Assembly: GCA_022510405.1 (NCBI GenBank)
Contig: JAFLTP010000019.1
Location: 1 to 56,517 of the forward strand
DNA from: Muribaculaceae bacterium
Lineage (GTDB): Bacteria; Bacteroidota; Bacteroidia; Bacteroidales; Muribaculaceae
Reading direction: 5' to 3'
DNA length: 56,517 bases
Shown here in pieces: positions 52,291-56,517 of the stretch (position 1 is the first letter of the stretch; each line of letters begins with the position of its first letter). A program made the position numbers and the translations under genes. The notes beneath the pieces were generated by a model. That model was not told where the DNA came from. It worked only from the letters and a program-made list of their open reading frames with translations, and ran no database searches.

Positions 52291-52336
52291 GGACTACAGC
52301 GGCTCATCAATTATTGCTCTTATCGGCTGTAGGTCC
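52291..52336 (-). promoter_or_regulatory. Hairpin directly upstream of rplT, candidate L20 leader
   Basis: GGACTACAGC (52291-52300) pairs with GCTGTAGGTCC (52326-52336), with one bulged base. The loop of 25 nt holds further partial pairings. In RNA form it ends 15 nt before the rplT ATG. Position and irregular stem resemble, in outline only, the L20-binding mRNA sites of other bacteria. Confidence 0.5.
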
Positions 52337-52370
52337 GGTTAATAAATTTGTTAAAAGGAAATCTTATTTA

Positions 52371-52387
52371 TAGCCATTGACTGGCTA
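52371..52387 (-). promoter_or_regulatory. Second hairpin in the rpmI-rplT spacer
   Basis: TAGCCA (52371-52376), loop TTGAC, TGGCTA (52382-52387), just after the rpmI stop. It has no T run, so it is not a plain terminator. Confidence 0.45.
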
Positions 52388-52399
52388 ATTACCTCCCTC

Positions 52400-52597
52400 T
52401 TATCTGAGGTTAAGAAGGTTACGAATTTGTTTAGAGTTAGCTTCCGACACGAGAGTGGTGTGGTCGAGATTTCTCTTACGTTTTTTAGACTTCTTAGTGA
52501 GGATGTGGCTATGATAAGCGTGTTTCCTTTTGATTTTCCCTGTGCCGGTGAGCGCGAAACGCTTCTTAGACGCGGCATTGGTCTTTACCTTTGGCAT
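52400..52597 (-). CDS. rpmI: 50S ribosomal protein L35
   Basis: A 65-residue basic protein starting [20 protein letters not shown], with [21 protein letters not shown], the L35 signature. It lies between infC and rplT as in most bacteria. Confidence 0.97.
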   Translation of the reverse strand: MPKVKTNAASKKRFALTGTGKIKRKHAYHSHILTKKSKKRKRNLDHTTLVSEANSKQIRNLLNLR

Positions 52598-52632
52598 TTG
52601 ATTAAAAAATTTAGTTGTTTAAAAATTACCTC

Positions 52633-52645
52633 GGCACTTGGTGCC
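52633..52645 (-). promoter_or_regulatory. Small hairpin in the infC-rpmI spacer
   Basis: GGCAC/GTGCC with a three-base loop, followed on the minus strand within 6 nt by TTTTT. It could be a weak attenuator between infC and rpmI. Confidence 0.4.
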
Positions 52646-52655
52646 TACGGTCTAC

Positions 52656-53327
52656 TTATTTTTCTTTGTTTTCTTTATTCTCTTTGTTTTCTTTTTTCTG
52701 TCCCTGCTTGATAGGAGAAATCATAATAGTCATTCTCTTTCCTTCGAGCACGGGCATCATCTCCACTTTTCCATATTCTTCCAGGTCGTTGGCGAAACGA
52801 AGAAGAAGCACTTCCCCTTGTTCCTTGAAAAGGATAGAACGTCCCCGGAAGAATACATAAGCTTTGACTTTGGAACCTTCCTTTAGGAACCCGATAGCAT
52901 GCTTAAGTTTGAAGTTGTAATCATGGTCGTCGGTTTGAGGTCCGAACCTGATTTCTTTGACCACCACTTTTGCAGCTTTTTGCTTTTGCTCCTTAAGGCG
53001 TTTGCGTTGCTGATACAAGAATTTCTGGTAATCAAGCACACGGCAAACGGGCGGCTCTGCATTCGGGGAGATTTCAATGAGGTCTAACTCAAGATCTCTG
53101 GCAATATCAAGGGCTTTATTTAGAGGGTAAATACCTTGTTCCACATTGTCGCCGACAAGTCTGACCTCCCGAGCAGTGATAGCTTCATTCACACGGTAAG
53201 GGTCTTTACTGTTGCGGTCGTTGTTTCCGCGACGTTGACGGTCAGCTTGGTCTGTTGGCTGTCCGGGACGATTATTGTTGGGTCCTGACGGTCTTTTTGG
53301 CCCTGTAAATTGTGGTTTTTTTTCCAT
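52656..53327 (-). CDS. infC: Translation initiation factor IF-3
   Basis: A 223-residue IF-3. The N-terminal 60 residues are an extra basic, Asn/Gln/Pro-rich extension ([20 protein letters not shown]); the core starts at [16 protein letters not shown] and includes [27 protein letters not shown] and the C-terminal [17 protein letters not shown]. The C-terminus adds a lysine/glutamate/asparagine repeat ([12 protein letters not shown]). ATG is the start, not the rare AUU of E. coli. It follows thrS by 33 bp. Confidence 0.96.
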   Translation of the reverse strand: MEKKPQFTGPKRPSGPNNNRPGQPTDQADRQRRGNNDRNSKDPYRVNEAITAREVRLVGDNVEQGIYPLNKALDIARDLELDLIEISPNAEPPVCRVLDYQKFLYQQRKRLKEQKQKAAKVVVKEIRFGPQTDDHDYNFKLKHAIGFLKEGSKVKAYVFFRGRSILFKEQGEVLLLRFANDLEEYGKVEMMPVLEGKRMTIMISPIKQGQKKENKENKENKEK

Positions 53328-53360
53328 TAAGTCCTTTTAAGGGTAAATCTTGTTTTTAGT

Positions 53361-55295
53361 TTAACCAATCATATTTTGAATCTCATCATTCAAATGTGAG
53401 GCAAAGTTAATGATTTTCATTGAACCTTTATCTCCTTCGCCTTGTTTTCTTACGGAAACTTCGTCATTTTGTGCTTCTTTTTCACCAACTATGAGCAAAT
53501 AAGGCACTTTTTTGAGTTCGTTATCACGAATTTTCTTTCCGATTTTCTCATTACGGTCGTCCACAAAAGCTCTGATTCCTTGTTCATCGAGTTCTTTGAC
53601 CACTTTTTGAGCGTATTCGTTGAACTTCTCGCTTATAGGAAGCACCACGGCTTGTTCCGGGATTAGCCAGAGAGGGAGTTTGCCTGCGGTATGTTCGAGG
53701 AGCACAGCGACGAAACGTTCCATTGAACCGAAAGGAGCACGGTGGATCATTACTGGACGGTGTTTTTGGTTGTCGCTGCCGGTGAATTCAAGGTCGAATC
53801 TTTCCGGGAGATTGTAGTCCACCTGAATTGTACCCAATTGCCAGCGACGCCCGATTGCGTCTTTCACCATGAAGTCGAGTTTGGGACCATAAAATGCAGC
53901 CTCGCCTTCAACCTGCTTAGCCTTAAGTCCCTTTTCTTCGCAAGCCTCGATTATGGCGTTCTGAGCTTTCTCCCAATTTTCGTCGCTACCGATATATTTT
54001 TCTTTATTGTTGGGATCGCGAAGGGAGATCTGAGCTTCGAAATCTTTGAAATCAAGAGCCTTGAAGATATAAAGGATAATATCCATCACCTTCAGGAACT
54101 CTCCTTTGATCTGGTCGGGAGTACAGAAGATATGGGCGTCGTCTTGAGTGAATCCGCGCACACGGGTGAGACCGTGAAGTTCACCGCTTTGTTCGTAGCG
54201 GTAAACGGTGCCGAATTCCGCGAGTCGCAATGGAAGGTCGCGGTAACTTCTCGGACTTGACTTATAAATTTCGCAGTGGTGAGGACAGTTCATTGGTTTG
54301 AGCATATATTCCTCGCCTTCTTCCGGAGTCTTTATAGGTTGGAAAGAATCCTTACCGTATTTTGCCCAGTGTCCGGATGTCACATAAAGGTTCTTGTTAC
54401 CTATATGTGGAGTAATAACTTGTTGATAACCGGCTTTTTTCTGGATTTTACGGAGGAACTGTTCGAGACGGTCGCGCAAGGCAGCACCTTTTGGCAACCA
54501 AAGAGGCAGACCTTGTCCCACTGTTTGAGAGAAAGTGAATAGTTCCATTTCCTTACCGAGTTTACGGTGGTCACGTTTTTTAGCTTCCTCAAGCAGGGCA
54601 AGATAATCGTCGAGCATCTTTTTCTTGGGGAAAGTGATACCGTATACACGTGTAAGCTGGTCTCTTTTCTCATCGCCACGCCAGTAAGCACCTGCGATGC
54701 TCATCACTTTGGCAGCTTTGATGGGAGACATGTTTGGAAGGTGTGGGCCACGGCATAGGTCGGTGAAACCACCTTGGGAATAAGTGGTGATTGTGCCGTC
54801 GGCAAGTTCGCTTATAAGTTCACATTTATAGACTTCACCACGGTCGCCAAACATCTTGAGGGCATCCTGTTTAGAAATATCGCTTCGTATTATGTCTTGT
54901 TTTCGGCTAACGATTTCCATCATTTTCTTTTCGATTTTGTCGAAGTCTTCTGATGAGATCTTTTTATCGCCAAGGTCTACGTCGTAATAGAAACCATTTT
55001 CGATTGCGGGACCGATACCGAATTTCACTCCGGGGTACAATTCTTGCAGAGCTTCAGCAAGAAGGTGGGCCGAAGAGTGCCAGAAAGCATGCTTGCCTTC
55101 TTCGTCATCCCATTTGAAAAGTTCAATTGAAGCGTCTTCATTTATTGGTCGTGAAATATCCCATTTTTCGCCATTAACGTGAGCTGCGAGGACGTCGGAA
55201 GCGAAACGGGGCGAAATGCTTTCAGCCACCTGGAAAGGGGTTACCCCGTTATCATATTCGCGGACGTTGCCGTCGGGAAAAGTTATTTTTATCAT
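53361..55295 (-). CDS. thrS: Threonyl-tRNA synthetase
   Basis: Charges tRNA-Thr. The 644-residue enzyme has an N-terminal TGS domain (1-60), the editing domain with HSSAH near residues 73-77 and CRGPH near 181-185, the class II catalytic core with zinc ligands Cys337 (MNCPHH) and His388 (DDAHIF), and an anticodon-binding domain from about 540. I start at ATG 55295; the TTG just before it is unlikely. It heads the infC-rpmI-rplT operon. The 5' leader contains a hairpin. Confidence 0.97.
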   Translation of the reverse strand: MIKITFPDGNVREYDNGVTPFQVAESISPRFASDVLAAHVNGEKWDISRPINEDASIELFKWDDEEGKHAFWHSSAHLLAEALQELYPGVKFGIGPAIENGFYYDVDLGDKKISSEDFDKIEKKMMEIVSRKQDIIRSDISKQDALKMFGDRGEVYKCELISELADGTITTYSQGGFTDLCRGPHLPNMSPIKAAKVMSIAGAYWRGDEKRDQLTRVYGITFPKKKMLDDYLALLEEAKKRDHRKLGKEMELFTFSQTVGQGLPLWLPKGAALRDRLEQFLRKIQKKAGYQQVITPHIGNKNLYVTSGHWAKYGKDSFQPIKTPEEGEEYMLKPMNCPHHCEIYKSSPRSYRDLPLRLAEFGTVYRYEQSGELHGLTRVRGFTQDDAHIFCTPDQIKGEFLKVMDIILYIFKALDFKDFEAQISLRDPNNKEKYIGSDENWEKAQNAIIEACEEKGLKAKQVEGEAAFYGPKLDFMVKDAIGRRWQLGTIQVDYNLPERFDLEFTGSDNQKHRPVMIHRAPFGSMERFVAVLLEHTAGKLPLWLIPEQAVVLPISEKFNEYAQKVVKELDEQGIRAFVDDRNEKIGKKIRDNELKKVPYLLIVGEKEAQNDEVSVRKQGEGDKGSMKIINFASHLNDEIQNMIG

Positions 55296-55328
55296 CAAGT
55301 TTTGTATTTAAATTCGATATTTGGAATC

Positions 55329-55347
55329 ATAGCCGGTTATCGGCTAT
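55329..55347 (-). promoter_or_regulatory. Hairpin in the thrS leader
   Basis: ATAGCCG (55329-55335), loop GTTAT, CGGCTAT (55341-55347), a perfect 7-bp stem between promoter and start codon. On the RNA strand it reads AUAGCCGAUAACCGGCUAU. It may be an operator or stability element. Confidence 0.5.
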
Positions 55348-55370
55348 AAATATGATTTTAAATCAGGATG

Positions 55371-55378
55371 CAAATTTA
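55371..55378 (-). promoter_or_regulatory. -7 box of the thrS operon
   Basis: TAAATTTG on the minus strand; transcription from about 55364 gives a leader of about 70 nt. Confidence 0.5.
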
Positions 55379-55497
55379 AATAAAATAAGTGTCTTTGGCA
55401 ATTAACGCAAGGATGAAGTTGTTATTGTGAAGGATGGAGCCTATAGGCACCGGGACCTTTGGCGGGACATGAAATAGAGAAATAAAAAAGGGCGAAA

Positions 55498-55530
55498 TTG
55501 AGCCCATTAATTTCTTTATTCTTAATTTTG
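55498..55530 (+). promoter_or_regulatory. Bacteroidota-type promoter of the Crp/Fnr gene
   Basis: TTG at 55498-55500 and TAATTTTG at 55523-55530, 22 nt apart. A 10-bp palindrome GCCTATAGGC (55439-55448) lies 50 nt further upstream and could be an operator. Confidence 0.5.
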
Positions 55531-55552
55531 TAGTCTGTATAAGGAAATAGAT

Positions 55553-56110
55553 ATGATCAGTGAGTTCAATACATATCTTGACGGGATTAATTCTGAAATG
55601 TGGAAGGACCTATGCATAAAGCATGGAGAGCTTCGTCATTTCCGCAAAGGAGATGAATTCATCTGTATAGGTGAAGTTGCAAAATATATCGGGTTCATTA
55701 CAAAAGGTTCCTTAAAGTATGTTGTCTACACCACTGATGACAAGGAGAAGGTAATCGGGCTTGAAACTGTGGGAGGATTTGCCGCCAGTTTCCCATACTG
55801 CCTGAAAAATATTCCATCTGAATGGTCAGTAATAGTAAATACCGAATCCGAGTTATATTGTATTTCATCAGAAAAGATAAAAGAATTAATCAGGGAGGAC
55901 AGTCAAATTAAGCACTGTATCAATGAAACATTAGAAGCTGTATTCTATGACATCTATAATCGTCATATAGAATTATATGCATTAAGTCCTAAAGAGCGAT
56001 ACGAAAAGCTGTTGAATCGTTGTCCTCAGTTATTTGAGATTTTCCAACTCAAAGATATCGCCTCTTACCTTAATATCACACCGCAGCATCTGAGACGTCT
56101 GAAAAAATAA
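55553..56110 (+). CDS. Crp/Fnr-family transcriptional regulator
   Basis: A 185-residue protein: a cyclic-nucleotide-binding-like beta-roll (about 20-110; RHFRKGDEFICIGEVAKYIGFITKGSLKYV), a dimerisation helix and a C-terminal helix-turn-helix (LKDIASYLNITPQHLRRLKK, about 166-185). The ligand-binding arginine/glutamate set of true CRP is not clear, and there is no CxxC set for an iron-sulfur cluster, so the effector is unknown. Monocistronic, divergent from thrS. Confidence 0.88.
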   Translation: MISEFNTYLDGINSEMWKDLCIKHGELRHFRKGDEFICIGEVAKYIGFITKGSLKYVVYTTDDKEKVIGLETVGGFAASFPYCLKNIPSEWSVIVNTESELYCISSEKIKELIREDSQIKHCINETLEAVFYDIYNRHIELYALSPKERYEKLLNRCPQLFEIFQLKDIASYLNITPQHLRRLKK

Positions 56111-56130
56111 CTTAAATCTCAGATATAATG

Positions 56131-56320
56131 GTCGGAGGGAACAATTGAGCAACGTGAAATCGCGGTAAGCTTGAAGAGAACGTCAGATGGCTTGTGCAAA
56201 ACGAAGTGAGGTAACAAGCCAGTCTGGTGCTCGGTGGCGAAGCCATCTAAGATCACCGCCGGAATGAAGATTTTTATTTTAAAAATCGAATAGAGGGAAC
56301 AAATGTTCTCTCCGATTTCA
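56131..56320 (+). ncRNA. Candidate structured RNA or small repeat-flanked element
   Basis: Between the Crp/Fnr gene and the next start codon there are strong, partly exclusive inverted repeats: TGGCTTGT (56188-56195) with ACAAGCCA (56214-56221); AGATGGCT (56185-56192) with AGCCATCT (56241-56248); and a small GGTGGC-GAA-GCCATC hairpin. GAGGGAACAA occurs at 56135-56144 and again at 56293-56302. It is not a tRNA, tmRNA, RNase P or SRP RNA as far as I can see. Strand is assumed. Confidence 0.4.
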
Positions 56321-56363
56321 TTTATAATGACGAACTTTGTAAATTAAATTTTCATGTCAAATA

Positions 56364-56517
56364 ATGAAGAAGGTCATTCTATTATTCAATCTAATATTTA
56401 TAGGGTTATTAAACACTTTCTCTCAAACTTGGAATGAGAGAATTGCTCAAGCCATGAATGAATCCGACTGGTTTAAATTAGATTCCTTATACAAAGAGTC
56501 TCCAAAAGATTCAATTT
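56364..56517 (+). CDS. N-terminus of an exported protein, cut by window edge
   Basis: ATG at 56364 opens a frame of 51 codons to the end of the window. It starts MKKVILLFNLIFIGLLNTFS, a signal peptide with cleavage near FSQ, followed by TWNERIAQAMNESDWFKLD and SLYKESPKDSI. From memory this resembles the start of retropepsin-like aspartic protease proteins of Bacteroidales, but the catalytic part lies outside the window, so this is weak. A near-consensus -7 box (GAACTTTG, 56332-56339) lies upstream. Confidence 0.65.
   Translation, partial: MKKVILLFNLIFIGLLNTFSQTWNERIAQAMNESDWFKLDSLYKESPKDSI

Noticed and set aside
55296..55378. T-box riboswitch in front of thrS
   Set aside because: The leader is only about 70 nt, has no specifier loop, no T-box sequence and no terminator/antiterminator pair; T-boxes are also not typical of this phylum.
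56131..56320. tRNA, tmRNA, RNase P, SRP RNA or group II intron end
   Set aside because: I looked for a T arm, a domain V hairpin, the SRP apical loop and RNase P core motifs and found none of them.

Overview
This window is a chromosomal segment of a Bacteroidota bacterium, order Bacteroidales; Muribaculaceae is my best guess at family level and is an inference. The signs are the Bacteroidota promoter form (TTG about 20 nt upstream of TAnnTTTG) in front of many genes, few Shine-Dalgarno sites but A/C-rich leaders, a PorQ-like type IX secretion (T9SS) protein, a T9SS C-terminal sorting domain, a fimbrillin, a large TonB-dependent receptor, and families typical of the order (as I recall them: DUF6089, DUF6242). 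Most of the window is ordinary core genome with one AT-rich accessory patch.

Layout: 1-61 is the 5' part of a tRNA-Leu(UAA) on the minus strand. 257-577 is a small unknown protein. 674-8656 (minus) is an envelope-biogenesis operon read as DUF6242, DUF6089, uppS, bamA, two ompH/skp paralogs, murI and a small TPR protein; two of its genes start with TTG. 8786-13789 (minus) holds ribD, an M3 peptidase, an EEP-family hydrolase and a rhomboid protease. 14078-16240 (plus) has a DUF4136 lipoprotein coupled to prmC and a Trp-rich membrane protein. 16293-18008 has a TonB C-terminal-domain protein and a porQ-like gene. 18112-22839 (plus) is rplS, then gpmI, a 5'-nucleotidase and a GH3 lipoprotein. 22883-25231 (minus) is radC, a glycosyltransferase and efp. 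25698-27469 is an MFS transporter coupled to a small membrane protein. 27606-33439 is an AddB-AddA repair nuclease/helicase pair. 33518-37174 (minus) has a small acidic protein, a TonB-dependent receptor and a DUF975 membrane protein. 37341-41304 (plus) has an OPT transporter, fabD and asd.

41398-46747 is the accessory patch: a BspA-like leucine-rich-repeat/Ig-like surface protein with a T9SS sorting tail, divergent from a fimbrillin lipoprotein; both look AT-rich beside their neighbours. After it come prmA, an ECF sigma factor, an unlisted 50-codon reading frame (48556-48708), rplY, a TPR protein, the thrS-infC-rpmI-rplT translation operon with several spacer hairpins, a Crp/Fnr-type regulator, and at the right edge a structured intergenic segment followed by the start of an exported protein.

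I did not find an obvious new defence or mobile system. The best leads are the structured segment 56131-56320, with mutually exclusive helices and 10-bp direct repeats; the hidden 50-codon frame after a sigma factor that has no anti-sigma gene beside it; the hairpins in the thrS-infC-rpmI-rplT transcript; an AddB without iron-sulfur cysteines; and dispersed short intergenic repeats placed just upstream of start codons.
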